Below are positions 10,267 to 20,767 of a DNA stretch of 64,000 nucleotides, in pieces. Position 1 is the stretch's first letter; every line of letters starts with the position of its first letter. A model generated the notes under the pieces. It searched no databases. It was given only the letters and a program-made list of their open reading frames with translations, and was not told where the DNA came from. The position numbers were made by a program, and so were the translations under genes. Source of the stretch: Serratia sp. AKBS12 (GTDB taxonomy: Bacteria; Pseudomonadota; Gammaproteobacteria; Enterobacterales; Enterobacteriaceae); the NCBI RefSeq assembly GCF_024793895.1, contig NZ_JANUSB010000015.1:1879157-1943156 (forward strand), written 5' to 3'.

Positions 10267-12882
10267 TCAGGCATCCAGCGCCTTGCTGATCTTCTCAAAC
10301 AGATCGCCAGACAGGTTTGGCAGCGCCTTCAACTGCTCCAACGCCTGGCGCATCAGCGCCTCACGCCCGCTATCGTACCGCTTGAGGCGGATCAACGGTT
10401 CGATCAAACGCGCTGCCACCTGCGGATTGCGGGTGTTCAGATCGCTGAGGATTTCTACCAGGAACTGATAGCCGCTACCGTCTACGGCGTGGAACGCCGA
10501 TGGATTGGCTGCGGCAAAGGCGCCCACCAGCGAACGGGTACGGTTCGGGTTGCTCAGGCTGAACGAACGATGTTGCAGCAGGCTGCGCACCGTGGCAAGT
10601 ACGTTGGCGTCCGGGCTGGTAGCTTGTAGCGCAAACCATTTGTCCATTACCAGACCATCCTGATGCCAACGCTCGTCGAACGCGGCCATCAACGCATCAC
10701 GACACGGTAACTGCGCCGCCACCGCCGCTGCCAGTGCCGCCAGCGAATCGGTCATGTTATCGGCGTGCTTGAACTGTTCAGCCACCAGGCTATCCGCCTG
10801 TTGCACATCACCAAAGGCCAGGTAGTGCAGACAGGTATTACGCAGCGCACGTTTGGCGATGTCGCCATGTTCGACCCGATAGCCGTCGGTCTTGTTGTGG
10901 TGATAGACCGCCAGCCATTCGTCGGCCATTTCTTGCGCCAGGCAGCGGGTTATGGCCTCATGCACCGCCGCGATCGCGCTCGGATCGATGACCGTAAACA
11001 GCTCGGCGATTTCACTTTCTGACGGCAGGGTCAGGATCTGCGCCGCCAGTGCCGGATCCAGTTTCTCATCCAGCAGCACCGCGCGGAACGCGTCGGCCAC
11101 GTGCAGTGGCAAGCTGAGCGGCTGCTTCTGCTGATATTTGGCGACGTTCAGTTTGATGTAGGTGGCCAGCAGGCTCTGCGCGGCATCCCAACGGGCAAAA
11201 TCGTTACGCGCATGCTGCATCAGGAAGGTCAGCTGCTTGTCGCTGTAGGTATAATCCAGCTTCACCGGCGCCGAGAATTCACGCAGCAGCGAAGGTACCG
11301 GCGGATGCTCAACGCCATCAAAGACAAAAGTCTGTTCCGCTTCGGTCACGTTCAATACATTGTTAACCGGCAGGCCATCTTTCTGCAGCGCAATCACCTG
11401 CCCTTCACTGTCATACAGTTCGATGTTCAACGGAATATGCAGCGGCAGCTTCTCAGGTTGATCGGCGGTCGGCGCCGTGTGCTGGCCGACGTGCAGACGA
11501 TACTGCTGATGCTCGGCGTTGTATTCGTCCCGCACCGTCAGCGTTGGCGTGCCGGATTGGCTGTACCAACGACGGAACAGCGACAGATCGACGTTGGAGG
11601 CGTCTTCCATCGCCTGCACAAAATCATCGCAGGTGGCCGCGCTGCCATCGTGACGTTCAAAATACAGCTGCATGCCCTTTTGGAAATTCTGCTCACCCAG
11701 CAGGGTATGCATCATGCGGATCACTTCCGACCCTTTCTCATACACCGTCAGGGTGTAGAAGTTGTTCATTTCGATCACTTTGTCCGGGCGAATGGCATGT
11801 GCCATCGGGCTGGCGTCTTCGGCAAACTGCGCGCCGCGCATCACCCGCACGTTGTCGATACGGTTTACCGCCCGTGACCCCAGATCCGAACTGAACTCCT
11901 GATCGCGGAACACCGTCAGCCCCTCTTTCAGGCTGAGCTGGAACCAGTCGCGACAGGTTACCCGGTTGCCGGTCCAGTTATGGAAATACTCGTGGCCAAT
12001 CACCGCTTCAATGTTCAAATAGTCCTTATCGGTGGCCGTTTCGGCCTTCGCCAGCACATATTTAGAGTTAAAAATATTTAACCCTTTGTTTTCCATCGCG
12101 CCCATATTAAAGAAATCCACCGCGACGATCATATAGATGTCGAGGTCGTATTCCAGACCGAAACGGGTTTCGTCCCATTTCATGGCGTTTTTCAGCGAAG
12201 TCATCGCCCAGTCGGCGCGATCCAGATTACCGCGATCGACAAACAGTTCCAGCGCCACCTGACGGCCGGAACGGGTAATGAAGCTGTCCTGCAGCACGTC
12301 GAAATCGCCGGCCACCAGCGCAAACAGATAGCACGGCTTGGGGAACGGATCCTGCCATTTTACCCAGTGGCGGCCGTCAGCCAGTTCGCCCTGATCGATG
12401 CGGTTGCCGTTGGACAACAGGAACGGATAACGCTGTTTGTCCGCCACGATACGGGTGGTGAAACGCGCCAACACGTCGGGGCGATCGAGATAATAGGTAA
12501 TGTGTCGGAAGCCTTCGGCTTCACACTGGGTACACAAGGCCTCACCAGACAGATACAACCCTTCCAGCGCGCTGTTTTTTGCCGGATGAATATCGTTGAC
12601 GATAGTCATGGTGAATTGCTCTGGAAGCTCGTCAATATGCAGTTGGTTATCCTGAATGCGGTAGGCGCTCCACGGCTGCCCATCGATCTGCAGGCTCACC
12701 AGCGTCAGATCTTCCCCGTCCAGTACCAGTGACGCACCGGCCGCACCCTGGCGCTTGAGCTGACTAACGGCGGTCACGCGCGTGGTTTCCGCATGCAGTT
12801 CAAAGTCCAGATCAATGTCGGTAATGGTGTAATCCGGCGCGCGATAATCGTGGCGATACTTCGCCTGTGGCTGTTGTGTCAT
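10267..12882 (-). CDS. pepN: PepN, aminopeptidase N (M1 zinc metallopeptidase)
   Basis: PepN is the main cytosolic broad-specificity aminopeptidase and works late in protein turnover. The 871-residue protein (870 in E. coli) has the substrate-recognition motif GAMENKGLNIF near 260, the zinc motif HEYFHNW near 297 (HExxH) and the third ligand glutamate in LKEGLTVFRDQEF about 20 residues on. A large helical C-terminal domain of the Enterobacterales type follows. I use the ATG at 12880-12882 (MTQQPQAKYRHDYRAPDY), matching the E. coli start; the open frame continues upstream without conserved sequence. It is divergent from pncB across 718 bases and convergent with ssuB. Confidence 0.97.
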   Translation of the reverse strand: MTQQPQAKYRHDYRAPDYTITDIDLDFELHAETTRVTAVSQLKRQGAAGASLVLDGEDLTLVSLQIDGQPWSAYRIQDNQLHIDELPEQFTMTIVNDIHPAKNSALEGLYLSGEALCTQCEAEGFRHITYYLDRPDVLARFTTRIVADKQRYPFLLSNGNRIDQGELADGRHWVKWQDPFPKPCYLFALVAGDFDVLQDSFITRSGRQVALELFVDRGNLDRADWAMTSLKNAMKWDETRFGLEYDLDIYMIVAVDFFNMGAMENKGLNIFNSKYVLAKAETATDKDYLNIEAVIGHEYFHNWTGNRVTCRDWFQLSLKEGLTVFRDQEFSSDLGSRAVNRIDNVRVMRGAQFAEDASPMAHAIRPDKVIEMNNFYTLTVYEKGSEVIRMMHTLLGEQNFQKGMQLYFERHDGSAATCDDFVQAMEDASNVDLSLFRRWYSQSGTPTLTVRDEYNAEHQQYRLHVGQHTAPTADQPEKLPLHIPLNIELYDSEGQVIALQKDGLPVNNVLNVTEAEQTFVFDGVEHPPVPSLLREFSAPVKLDYTYSDKQLTFLMQHARNDFARWDAAQSLLATYIKLNVAKYQQKQPLSLPLHVADAFRAVLLDEKLDPALAAQILTLPSESEIAELFTVIDPSAIAAVHEAITRCLAQEMADEWLAVYHHNKTDGYRVEHGDIAKRALRNTCLHYLAFGDVQQADSLVAEQFKHADNMTDSLAALAAAVAAQLPCRDALMAAFDERWHQDGLVMDKWFALQATSPDANVLATVRSLLQHRSFSLSNPNRTRSLVGAFAAANPSAFHAVDGSGYQFLVEILSDLNTRNPQVAARLIEPLIRLKRYDSGREALMRQALEQLKALPNLSGDLFEKISKALDA

Positions 12883-13600
12883 ACAAACCCTTTGACGTCT
12901 CAGTGAGTTACAGGTGGCGGGCCGACGCCTGGCCGCTCGGCGTGGCGGCAGCGGCGTACGGGAGCCCCGCGGGCCCGATTGTGAATAAACTGTATCACAG
13001 CCACAAAAAAAACCCAGAGACGACCCGCGGTGGCAAGCAGAAATTAGAAGCGGATCATCATTCATCATCCGCCAGCCAGCGGTGTCATCGGCACTCTGCG
13101 CAATATGCAGCATTTAATGTCGCAATGATGACGGTGCCAGAGCCCCCCGCAACGGCATGGCAGCGATGTTGCGTCTCAGCACAAAAAATGCCGCGCCGGT
13201 AAGGCGGATAAAATCAGTTGTTTAAAATAATTAACCTTATAATTTCTATCGCTAATTCGACTAAGTTCCTCACTTTATTGGTTTATCTGGCTTTTACTTT
13301 TGCTGCTGCGGCGGCGTGCCCGGCAAGCGCACGTTTAATCCTCGACCCTGTGCGGTAATTTATGGTGTGATGGCGCTTCAATAACAGGATAATCCGGGTA
13401 TACTCCTCGCTCTTTTGTGAGCATACCCCATGACGCAAGCAGCTTCGCGACAGCGGGCGGATCCTCAAAGGCACGGCTCAGGCCGTGACCAGGGTAAACG
13501 CAGCGATCGCCTCTCTTCTCTATATAGAGAGATAGCGTTTGAAACATGATGGGTATATCCAGATTTGGACACGCGCCTGACGAGGATGCTGTAACGCGCT
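12883..13600. other. 718-base intergenic region between divergent pepN and pncB
   Basis: No gene-like reading frame is convincing here. The region must hold the divergent pepN and pncB promoters. Visible structure includes a perfect 14-base palindrome TCTCTATATAGAGA at 13517-13530, a near-perfect inverted repeat GGGTATACTC / GAGCATACCC at 13396-13405 and 13419-13428 whose left arm contains a good -10-like TATACT, and a short hairpin CACGGC / GCCGTG at 13472-13487. A weak NadR-like TGTTTA half site with a poor partner occurs near 13215. I assign no function to these. Confidence 0.5.
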
Positions 13601-14806
13601 ATGACTCAATACGCCTCCCCGATTTTGACATCACTGCTTGATACTGATGCCTACAAGCTTCATATGCAGCAAGCAGTGTTCCATCGCTATCCCGCGATCA
13701 CCGTCGCGGCGGAGTTCCGCTGCCGCGGAGACGAGCTGCTGGGTGAATATGCCGACGAGATCCGTGCGCAAGTCGCGCTGATGAGCCAGTTGGCACTGAC
13801 CGATGCCGAATACCAGTATCTGTCCGGTTTGCCGTTTTTCCGCCAGGATTATCTAAACTGGCTGCGCAACTTCCGCTATGACCCGCAGCAGGTCAGCATT
13901 GATGACCGCGATGGACACCTGCAAATCCGTATTGCCGGGCCATGGCGTGAAGTGATCATGTGGGAAGTTCCCTTGCTGGCGGTAATAAGCGAAGTAGTGC
14001 ATCGTCACCGCTCCCCGCAGGTGACGCCGGACGAGGCGGTCGTGCAATTGCGTGCCAAGCTGGCACAGTTCAAGCAGCTGGCCGGTGATCTGGACATCTC
14101 CCGGTTCAAACTGATGGACTTTGGTACCCGCCGGCGCTTCTCGCAAGAGGTACAGCAGACGATCGTCAGTACGTTAAAACAGGAATTTCCTTATCTCGTC
14201 GGCACCAGTAACTACGATTTGGCGCACCGGCTAGACCTGACGCCGGTCGGTACCCAGGCGCACGAATGGTTCCAGGCGCATCAGCAGATCAGCCCGGTGC
14301 TGGCCAATAGCCAACGCGCTGCGCTGCAAGCCTGGCTGGATGAATACCCGGATCAGCTGGGCGTTGCGCTCACCGACTGCATCACCATGGACGCTTTCCT
14401 GCGCGATTTCGGTCCGCAGTTTGCCGAACGCTATCAGGGGCTGCGCCACGACTCGGGCGATCCGTTTGAATGGGGCGAAAAAGCCATCGCCCATTACCAG
14501 AAGCTCGGCATCGATCCGATGCGTAAAACGCTGGTGTTTTCCGATAATCTGGATTTGAACAAAGCGCTGGCGCTGTATCGCCACTTTTATCAGCGCATCA
14601 ATCTGGTGTTCGGCATCGGCACCCGCCTCACCTGCGATATTCCCGACGTCAAGCCGTTGAATATCGTCATCAAACTGGTGGAGTGTAAAGGCAAACCGGT
14701 CGCCAAGCTGTCTGACAGCCCGGGCAAGACCATTTGCCAGGACCAGGCGTTTGTCAAGGCACTGCGCAAGGCCTTTGACTTGCCGCTGGTGAAAAAGGCC
14801 AGTTGA
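13601..14806 (+). CDS. pncB: PncB, nicotinate phosphoribosyltransferase
   Basis: PncB condenses nicotinate with PRPP, driven by ATP, to make nicotinate mononucleotide in NAD salvage. The 401-residue protein starts [31 protein letters not shown], typical of the bacterial family. It contains [14 protein letters not shown] near 170, [23 protein letters not shown] near 201-224 (including the histidine that is phosphorylated in the Salmonella enzyme) and [14 protein letters not shown] near 285. It sits between pepN and asnS as in E. coli and is followed by a clear terminator. E. coli pncB is repressed by NadR; I see only a weak candidate site upstream. Confidence 0.97.
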   Translation: MTQYASPILTSLLDTDAYKLHMQQAVFHRYPAITVAAEFRCRGDELLGEYADEIRAQVALMSQLALTDAEYQYLSGLPFFRQDYLNWLRNFRYDPQQVSIDDRDGHLQIRIAGPWREVIMWEVPLLAVISEVVHRHRSPQVTPDEAVVQLRAKLAQFKQLAGDLDISRFKLMDFGTRRRFSQEVQQTIVSTLKQEFPYLVGTSNYDLAHRLDLTPVGTQAHEWFQAHQQISPVLANSQRAALQAWLDEYPDQLGVALTDCITMDAFLRDFGPQFAERYQGLRHDSGDPFEWGEKAIAHYQKLGIDPMRKTLVFSDNLDLNKALALYRHFYQRINLVFGIGTRLTCDIPDVKPLNIVIKLVECKGKPVAKLSDSPGKTICQDQAFVKALRKAFDLPLVKKAS

Positions 14807-14812
14807 AGTACC

Positions 14813-14841
14813 GCCGGCTGACCCCGTCACGCCGGCTTTTT
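14813..14841 (+). terminator. Terminator of pncB
   Basis: A stem GCCGGC / GCCGGC (14813-14818 with 14831-14836) is followed at once by five T bases, a few bases after the pncB stop. Confidence 0.8.
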
Positions 14842-15009
14842 CCTGCTTCTTTAGTCACTGCATCAACGCCATCGCCGAAGTGCAAGAAATGTTGCACCAA
14901 TCTGGTGATTTCTGCTTGTGCTCTGCACCGCGGCAAGTAACATAGTCTCATCCCCATTTTCTTGGGTGGTAAGCTATTTCTTCATCAAATCAATTAAAGA
15001 GAGAAATCT

Positions 15010-16410
15010 ATGAGCGTAGTGCCTGTATGCGACGTGCTGCAAGGGCGTGCTGCGGTTGACAGTGAAGTCACCGTGCGCGGCTGGGTACGTACCCGGAGAG
15101 ATTCTAAAGCTGGTATCTCCTTCCTCGCCGTTTATGACGGCTCCTGCTTTGATCCGTTACAGGCCGTCGTTAATAATTCTCTGCCGAATTATCAGGATGA
15201 AGTGTTGCACCTGACGACCGGTTGTTCGGTTGAAGTGACCGGCAAGGTAGTGGCCTCCCCTGGCGAAGGCCAGAGCTTTGAGCTGCAAGCGACCGCCATC
15301 AAGGTGGTCGGCTGGGTGGACGATCCGGATACCTATCCAATGGCTGCCAAGCGTCACAGCATTGAGTATCTGCGCGAAGTGGCCCACCTGCGCCCACGCA
15401 CCAACCTGATCGGCGCAGTCGCACGCGTACGCCATACGCTGGCGCAGGCGATCCATCGTTTCTTCCATGAAAACGGCTATTTTTGGGTATCCACGCCGCT
15501 GATTACCGCGTCCGATACCGAAGGTGCCGGCGAAATGTTCCGCGTCTCCACGCTGGATCTGGAAAACCTGCCGCGCGACGATAAGGGCGCTGTCGACTTC
15601 AGCCAGGACTTCTTCGGTAAAGAGGCCTTCCTGACCGTTTCCGGCCAGTTGAACGGCGAAACCTACGCCTGTGCGTTGTCAAAAGTTTACACTTTCGGCC
15701 CAACTTTCCGTGCGGAAAACTCCAACACCAGCCGTCACCTGGCCGAGTTCTGGATGATTGAACCGGAAGTGGCCTTCGCCTCGCTGGATGACGTCGCCGG
15801 CCTGGCGGAAAGCATGCTGAAGTATGTCTTCCAGGCCGTGCTTGATGAACGTGCCGATGATATGCAGTTCTTTGCAGAGCGGGTAGATAAAGACGCGGTT
15901 GAACGTCTGAAACGCTTTGTTACCTCTGATTTTGCCCAGGTTGATTACACCGACGCCGTCGAGATCCTGCTGGCGTCCGGTCAAACCTTTGAAAACCCGG
16001 TGTCCTGGGGCATTGATCTGTCATCTGAACACGAGCGTTATCTGGCCGAGAAACACTTCAAGGCACCGGTAGTGGTCAAGAATTATCCGAAGGACATCAA
16101 GGCCTTCTATATGCGTATGAACGAAGACGGCAAAACCGTCGCGGCGATGGATGTTCTGGCACCGGGAATCGGCGAAATCATCGGCGGATCGCAGCGTGAA
16201 GAACGCCTTGACGTGCTCGATCAGCGTCTGGAAGAGATGGGTCTGAACAAGGAAGACTACTGGTGGTATCGCGATCTCCGCCGTTACGGCACCGTTCCGC
16301 ACTCCGGTTTCGGCCTCGGTTTTGAACGTTTAATCGCCTATGTGACCGGCGTGCAGAACGTTCGTGATGTGATTCCATTCCCGCGCACGCCACGAAACGC
16401 CAGCTTCTAA
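15010..16410 (+). CDS. asnS: AsnS, asparaginyl-tRNA synthetase
   Basis: AsnS charges tRNA-Asn with asparagine. The 466-residue class IIb synthetase has an N-terminal OB-fold anticodon-binding domain (roughly residues 15-100, starting [14 protein letters not shown]). Class II motif 2 is seen as [20 protein letters not shown] near 230. Motif 3, near 435, reads [18 protein letters not shown]. The start ATG follows AGAGAGAAATCT. It is the first gene of the asnS-ompF-aspC group and is separated from ompF by its own terminator. Confidence 0.98.
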   Translation: MSVVPVCDVLQGRAAVDSEVTVRGWVRTRRDSKAGISFLAVYDGSCFDPLQAVVNNSLPNYQDEVLHLTTGCSVEVTGKVVASPGEGQSFELQATAIKVVGWVDDPDTYPMAAKRHSIEYLREVAHLRPRTNLIGAVARVRHTLAQAIHRFFHENGYFWVSTPLITASDTEGAGEMFRVSTLDLENLPRDDKGAVDFSQDFFGKEAFLTVSGQLNGETYACALSKVYTFGPTFRAENSNTSRHLAEFWMIEPEVAFASLDDVAGLAESMLKYVFQAVLDERADDMQFFAERVDKDAVERLKRFVTSDFAQVDYTDAVEILLASGQTFENPVSWGIDLSSEHERYLAEKHFKAPVVVKNYPKDIKAFYMRMNEDGKTVAAMDVLAPGIGEIIGGSQREERLDVLDQRLEEMGLNKEDYWWYRDLRRYGTVPHSGFGLGFERLIAYVTGVQNVRDVIPFPRTPRNASF

Positions 16411-16452
16411 TTAACGACGCTAAACAGTTTCGACACCATTTTGTTACAAAAC

Positions 16453-16485
16453 AAAGGCCAGCATCGCTGGCCTTTCGCATTTTTT
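16453..16485 (+). terminator. Terminator of asnS
   Basis: A perfect ten-base stem AAAGGCCAGC / GCTGGCCTTT with loop ATC (16453-16475) is followed by CGCATTTTTT. It lies 42 bases past the asnS stop. Confidence 0.9.
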
Positions 16486-16515
16486 ATTATTGACCTGCGT
16501 CACAAAGTTCCCTTT

Positions 16516-16595
16516 CATTAATATTTAGTTACACATTGTTTCCCATTGAAACCTGATTACGATATTAGTAGCATTTTCGTTCTAGATTAACCCGA
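16516..16595 (+). promoter_or_regulatory. ompF promoter with three OmpR boxes
   Basis: The stretch 16516-16578 lines up with the E. coli ompF F1-F2-F3 OmpR array: AGTTACACATTG (F1 core), TTTCCCATTGAAACC (F2) and TAGTAGCATTTTC (F3), in the same order and about 20 bases apart. A TAGATT -10-like element at 16583-16588 puts the start near 16595, giving a leader of about 115 bases, close to the E. coli leader. The comparison is from memory. The region is consistent with EnvZ/OmpR osmoregulation. Confidence 0.75.
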
Positions 16596-16710
16596 CGGTG
16601 AATGGAACACTGCGTGCAGACACAGGACGACACCAATCTATCAACAATAGTTCCAAAAGAATTATTGGCGGCAGTGGCAAGGTGTCCGAATAACACCAAT
16701 GAGGGTAATA

Positions 16711-17823
16711 ATGATGAAGCGCAACATTCTTGCAGTGGTAATTCCAGCTCTGTTGGCTGCTGGTGCAGCAAACGCAGCTGAGATCTATAACAAAGACGGC
16801 AACAAGCTGGATCTGTACGGTAAAGTTGACGGCCTGCACTACTTCTCTGACAGCAAAGGCGACGACGGCGACCAATCTTACGTTCGTTTCGGCTTCAAAG
16901 GTGAAACCCAGATTACTGACCAACTGACCGGTTACGGCCAGTGGGAATACAACGTGCAAGCTAACCACGCTGAATCTCAAGGCACCGAAGGCACCAAGAC
17001 TCGTCTGGGCTTCGCAGGTCTGAAATTCGCTGATTACGGTTCATTCGATTACGGCCGTAACTACGGCGTTCTGTATGACGTAGAAGGCTGGACCGATATG
17101 CTGCCAGAGTTCGGCGGCGATACTTACACCGTTACCGACAACTTTATGACCGGCCGTACCAACGGCGTTGCGACTTATCGTAACAACAACTTCTTCGGTC
17201 TGGTTGACGGCTTGAACTTTGCTGCTCAGTACCAGGGCAAAAACGAAAACGACGGTCGCGCGCTGAAGAAACAAAACGGCGACGGTTGGGGCCTGTCTTC
17301 TACCTATGACATCCTGGATTCCGGCGTGAGCGTGGGTGCGGCATACGCATCTTCCGACCGTACCGATGCCCAGACCCGCAACTCTACCGCTGGCGGCGAC
17401 AAGGCTGATGCATGGACCGTGGGCGCGAAATACGACGCCAACAACGTGTACCTGGCAGCCATGTACTCTGAAACCCGTAACATGACTCCTTACGGCGAAG
17501 CGTCCAACGCCATCGCTAACAAAACCCAGAACTTCGAAGTCACCGCACAGTACCAGTTCGACTTCGGTCTGCGTCCAGAAGTGTCTTACCTGCAGTCCAA
17601 AGGCAAGCAACTGGCTGGCCGTTCTGCTAACAACGCAACCTTCAATGGCGGCGATGCGGATCTGGTTAAATACGTTTCTGTAGGTACCACCTACTACTTC
17701 AACAAAAACATGTCTACCTACGTTGATTACAAAATCAACCTGCTGGACGACAACGAATTCACCAAAGCCAACGCCATCTCTACCGACGACGTTGTTGCTG
17801 TTGGTCTGGTTTACCAGTTCTAA
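16711..17823 (+). CDS. ompF: OmpF-type general porin
   Basis: This is a trimeric 16-strand outer-membrane porin for small hydrophilic solutes. The 370-residue precursor has a Sec signal peptide ([22 protein letters not shown], cleaved before AEIYNKDGN) and alternating amphipathic strands. The loop 3 constriction motif PEFGGDT lies near 115, and the C-terminal strand ends GLVYQF with the BAM-recognised terminal phenylalanine. The start is the first of two ATGs after GAGGG. It is called OmpF rather than OmpC because it lies between asnS and aspC, as in E. coli, and because of the OmpR array. Codon use is biased toward common codons, as expected for an abundant protein. Confidence 0.93.
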   Translation: MMKRNILAVVIPALLAAGAANAAEIYNKDGNKLDLYGKVDGLHYFSDSKGDDGDQSYVRFGFKGETQITDQLTGYGQWEYNVQANHAESQGTEGTKTRLGFAGLKFADYGSFDYGRNYGVLYDVEGWTDMLPEFGGDTYTVTDNFMTGRTNGVATYRNNNFFGLVDGLNFAAQYQGKNENDGRALKKQNGDGWGLSSTYDILDSGVSVGAAYASSDRTDAQTRNSTAGGDKADAWTVGAKYDANNVYLAAMYSETRNMTPYGEASNAIANKTQNFEVTAQYQFDFGLRPEVSYLQSKGKQLAGRSANNATFNGGDADLVKYVSVGTTYYFNKNMSTYVDYKINLLDDNEFTKANAISTDDVVAVGLVYQF

Positions 17824-17866
17824 TTCGTTACTCGCTTAACGGCGGTTCGCTGCCGGACAAGTTAAT

Positions 17867-17891
17867 AAAACAGGGCTTCGGCCCTGTTTTT
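17867..17891 (+). terminator. Terminator of ompF
   Basis: A perfect stem AAAACAGGGC / GCCCTGTTTT with a TTCG tetraloop (17867-17890) ends in a T-run, 43 bases after the ompF stop. Confidence 0.92.
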
Positions 17892-18072
17892 GTTTTCCGC
17901 CCTCCGGTTAAATTTTTATCCTGCCTGAAAGCCTTTTTGCGTCATTTTTTGTGCTGAATATGCGCCCATCACAAGATCGAGGTGTTTTTCTCGCAAACGG
18001 TTGGCAAAGCGCATAACTGGCGCTACCCTGATGCCTCTGACTGCTTAACTCTAAGCCATGGAAGCATCTGAC

Positions 18073-19263
18073 ATGTTTGAAAAGATCACCGCTGCACCAG
18101 CCGATCCCATTCTGGGTTTGACCGATATTTTCCGCGCGGACGCCCGTCCGAACAAAATCAACCTGGGTATCGGCGTCTATAAAGATGAAACTGGTAAAAC
18201 GCCAGTGCTGACCAGCGTGAAAAAAGCCGAGCAATACCTGCTGGAAAACGAAACCACCAAGAATTATCTCGGCATTGAAGGTATCCCGGCGTTCGCCACC
18301 TGCACGCAGGAACTGCTGTTCGGCAAAGGCAGCGCCATCATCACCGACAAGCGTGCGCGCACCGCGCAAACGCCAGGCGGCACCGGTGGTCTGCGCGTTG
18401 CCGGTGACTTTATCGCCAACCAGACCAGCGCCAAGCGCGTCTGGATCAGCAACCCAAGCTGGCCAAACCACAAAAACGTATTCAGCGCTGCCGGTCTGGA
18501 AGTGCTGGAATATGATTATTATGATGCCGACAACCATGCGCTGAACTTTGACGGTCTGGTCAATAGCCTGAAACAGGCACAGGCCGGTGACGTCGTGGTG
18601 TTCCACGGCTGCTGTCACAACCCGACCGGCATCGATCCAACGCCGGAACAATGGAGCCAGTTGGCCGAGCTTTCCGCCGCCAATGGCTGGCTGCCGCTGT
18701 TCGACTTCGCCTACCAGGGCTTTGCCAACGGGTTGGAAGAAGACGCCCAGGGCCTGCGTATTTTTGCGGCCAAGCATCAGGAACTGATCGTCGCCAGCTC
18801 TTACTCTAAGAACTTCGGCCTGTATAACGAACGCGTAGGCGCCTGCACCGTCGTCGCTGCGGATGCCGACACCGCCGATCGTGCCTTTAGCCAGGTGAAA
18901 GCGGCAATTCGCGCCAACTACTCCAACCCGCCGTCACACGGCGCTGCGGTGGTGGCGACCATCCTGAGCAATGAGGCACTGCGCGCCATCTGGGAGCAGG
19001 AACTGACCGACATGCGTCAACGCATCCATCGCATGCGCCAGCTGTTCGTCAATACCCTGCAGGAAAAAGGCGCAGAGCAGGATTTCAGCTTTATCATCAA
19101 CCAGAACGGCATGTTCTCGTTCAGCGGCCTGACCAAAGAACAGGTGCTACGTTTGCGCGATGAGTTTGGCGTGTACGCGGTAAACTCCGGTCGCGTCAAC
19201 GTGGCGGGCATGACGCCAGACAACATGGCGCCACTGTGTGAAGCCATCGTCGCCGTGCTGTAA
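18073..19263 (+). CDS. aspC: AspC, aspartate aminotransferase
   Basis: AspC is a PLP enzyme interconverting aspartate and 2-oxoglutarate with oxaloacetate and glutamate. The 396-residue class I aminotransferase (same length as E. coli) has [13 protein letters not shown] near 190 (the Asn contacts PLP), [15 protein letters not shown] near 222 and the PLP lysine in [15 protein letters not shown] near 246. Conserved arginines for the substrate carboxylate are present, including the one in [10 protein letters not shown] near the end. The start ATG at 18073 gives [18 protein letters not shown]; a 15-base upstream in-frame ATG is less likely. It is bounded by terminators on both sides. Confidence 0.97.
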   Translation: MFEKITAAPADPILGLTDIFRADARPNKINLGIGVYKDETGKTPVLTSVKKAEQYLLENETTKNYLGIEGIPAFATCTQELLFGKGSAIITDKRARTAQTPGGTGGLRVAGDFIANQTSAKRVWISNPSWPNHKNVFSAAGLEVLEYDYYDADNHALNFDGLVNSLKQAQAGDVVVFHGCCHNPTGIDPTPEQWSQLAELSAANGWLPLFDFAYQGFANGLEEDAQGLRIFAAKHQELIVASSYSKNFGLYNERVGACTVVAADADTADRAFSQVKAAIRANYSNPPSHGAAVVATILSNEALRAIWEQELTDMRQRIHRMRQLFVNTLQEKGAEQDFSFIINQNGMFSFSGLTKEQVLRLRDEFGVYAVNSGRVNVAGMTPDNMAPLCEAIVAVL

Positions 19264-19280
19264 TCGCCGGCCGACAACTA

Positions 19281-19312
19281 AAAAGGGGCGCAAATGCGCC
19301 CCTTTGGTTTTT
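19281..19312. terminator. Bidirectional terminator between aspC and gloC
   Basis: A perfect stem AAAGGGGCGC / GCGCCCCTTT with loop AAAT (19282-19305) carries a T-rich tail on the plus side and a weaker one on the minus side. It lies between the convergent aspC and gloC genes. Confidence 0.85.
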
Positions 19313-19326
19313 CTGCCGCTAGCAGA

Positions 19327-19974
19327 TTACCAGACTGCCGGTTCCTCACGCAGGAACGGGTTATGCAGACGCTCCTGACCGAAGGTCGACATGGGTCCAT
19401 GGCCGGGAATAAACGCCATGTCGTCGCCCTGCGGCAGTAATTTGTCATGGATGGCGTTGATCAGTGCCTGGTGGTCGCCACGAGGGAAATCCGTGCGCCC
19501 CACTCCGCCGTTGAACAGCACATCGCCCACCAGCGCCAGACGAGTGCGATCGTTGATGAAAACGATATGCCCCGGCGTATGCCCCGGGCAATGCAGTACC
19601 TTCAGCGTCATTGCACCGACCTGCACCGTATCGCCTTCCGCCAGCCAGCGGGTTGGCGTAAGCGGCGCACACTCTTCCAGCCCAAACATGCGGCTTTGCG
19701 CCGGCAAGCCGTCGAGCCAGAAGGCGTCTTCCTTGTCAGGGCCGTAGATCGGCACCTGATAGTGCTCGGCCAGCTCCGCCGCAGCGCCAACGTGGTCAAG
19801 ATGGCCATGGGTCAGCAGAATTTGCGTCAGCGTCACGCCGGCTTCCGCCACCGCCGCCTGCAGTTTTTCCGCTTCGCCGCCGGGATCGACCAGCGCTGCC
19901 TGACGTGTCTCATCACACCAGATCAGCGTACAGTTCTGGCTAAATGCGGTAACGGGAATAATTTTATAGTTCAT
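19327..19974 (-). CDS. gloC: GloC (YcbL), type II glyoxalase II
   Basis: GloC hydrolyses S-lactoylglutathione to lactate and glutathione in methylglyoxal detoxification. The 215-residue metallo-beta-lactamase-fold protein, the same length as E. coli YcbL, has the metal motif [14 protein letters not shown] near 55 (HxHxDH), [12 protein letters not shown] near 130, the bridging aspartate in [20 protein letters not shown] near 150 and [13 protein letters not shown] near 193. It lacks the long C-terminal substrate domain of GloB, which marks type II enzymes. It is the last gene of the ldtD-mepK-gloC group. Confidence 0.95.
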   Translation of the reverse strand: MNYKIIPVTAFSQNCTLIWCDETRQAALVDPGGEAEKLQAAVAEAGVTLTQILLTHGHLDHVGAAAELAEHYQVPIYGPDKEDAFWLDGLPAQSRMFGLEECAPLTPTRWLAEGDTVQVGAMTLKVLHCPGHTPGHIVFINDRTRLALVGDVLFNGGVGRTDFPRGDHQALINAIHDKLLPQGDDMAFIPGHGPMSTFGQERLHNPFLREEPAVW

Positions 19975-20036
19975 AAAGCTCCAACAACCACGGCGCCGAA
20001 CCTGCCGGCCGGCGCGTCAATCAGCGTACTGAATGA

Positions 20037-20585
20037 TTACCAGGTCCGAGCCGGGCCGGTATCAATGTGTACAAAGTTGCTACGTGGGTAATATCCTACA
20101 CCACCCGCACGCATTTTTAACGCGGCTTTGCGGATATTACTCAGTTGGATGCCTTCGATATGGAAATCCATCGCCTGCCCTTTGGTATGGTAGCTGTGCT
20201 TGGCCACACCGCGGCTGTGCGAACGCAGTTCGTTATTGGTACCGAGCGAACGGTAACCGGAGACCAACTGAACCGGTTTGCTGGTGCCGAGCAGGCCCTG
20301 CAAACGATATAAATGATCGAACAGACGCGGGTCTATCGATTTCACTTTATTTGCACGGTAATCGCGGAAAAGATGATTTAGACGAGCCAGCTCTTCTTTA
20401 TTATAACCTTTGCCATCAAAGAATTCGGCTTTAAGCGATTCTCCGGTATGCAGGTTATTTACTACCAGAATACGTGGGCGAGAAGTTGAAAGACTGGCAA
20501 ATGCTTGCCCTGGGAGCAGCGCTATGCCCATGGCAGCCGTACCTAACGTTAACCACTTACGGCGGTGATGATCTATTTTGTCCAT
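20037..20585 (-). CDS. mepK: MepK (YcbK), murein DD-endopeptidase, M15-like
   Basis: MepK cleaves mDAP-containing crosslinks, preferring 3-3 links made by L,D-transpeptidases, during cell wall growth. The 182-residue precursor has a twin-arginine-type leader (RRKWLTLGTAAMGIALLPG at residues 9-27, cleaved after AFA). The catalytic zinc region is SHSRGVAKHSYHTKGQAMDF around 130-150, with its conserved H and D, and the C-terminal ligand histidine is in SNFVHIDTGPARTW. This matches the DUF882/peptidase M15A pattern. It lies directly downstream of ldtD, which makes the 3-3 crosslinks that MepK cuts, a functionally coherent pair. Confidence 0.94.
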   Translation of the reverse strand: MDKIDHHRRKWLTLGTAAMGIALLPGQAFASLSTSRPRILVVNNLHTGESLKAEFFDGKGYNKEELARLNHLFRDYRANKVKSIDPRLFDHLYRLQGLLGTSKPVQLVSGYRSLGTNNELRSHSRGVAKHSYHTKGQAMDFHIEGIQLSNIRKAALKMRAGGVGYYPRSNFVHIDTGPARTW

Positions 20586-20695
20586 GTTTCTGTCAAACCC
20601 GGCAAGAATATCAAAAAAATATGCACAAAAAAGCGCACTGCCCGAACCATAACCGGCTACGCAGGCTGAGTCAACCCGTGATGTCCCGCGGTTTA

Positions 20696-20720
20696 CCGGC
20701 GCCCAGGGATTGGGCGCCGG
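20696..20720 (-). repeat. Perfect GC-rich hairpin in the ldtD-mepK gap
   Basis: A perfect ten-base inverted repeat CCGGCGCCCA / TGGGCGCCGG encloses a five-base loop (20696-20720). It lies between ldtD and mepK, 48 bases past the ldtD stop. No T-run follows on either strand, so it is not a classic terminator. It may protect the ldtD mRNA 3' end or attenuate mepK expression. Confidence 0.6.
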
Positions 20721-20767
20721 CCATATGGCCCGATATTCTGACCGTTATTTATTTATAATTACTGCAT

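Noticed and set aside
12985-13005. A CRP-like site between TGTGA and TCACA upstream of pepN
   Set aside because: The half sites are ten bases apart instead of six, so it does not fit a CRP site.
13283-13547. Two overlapping short minus-strand frames in the pepN-pncB gap
   Set aside because: They lack ribosome sites and known homology, and overlap the likely pncB leader; treated as non-coding.
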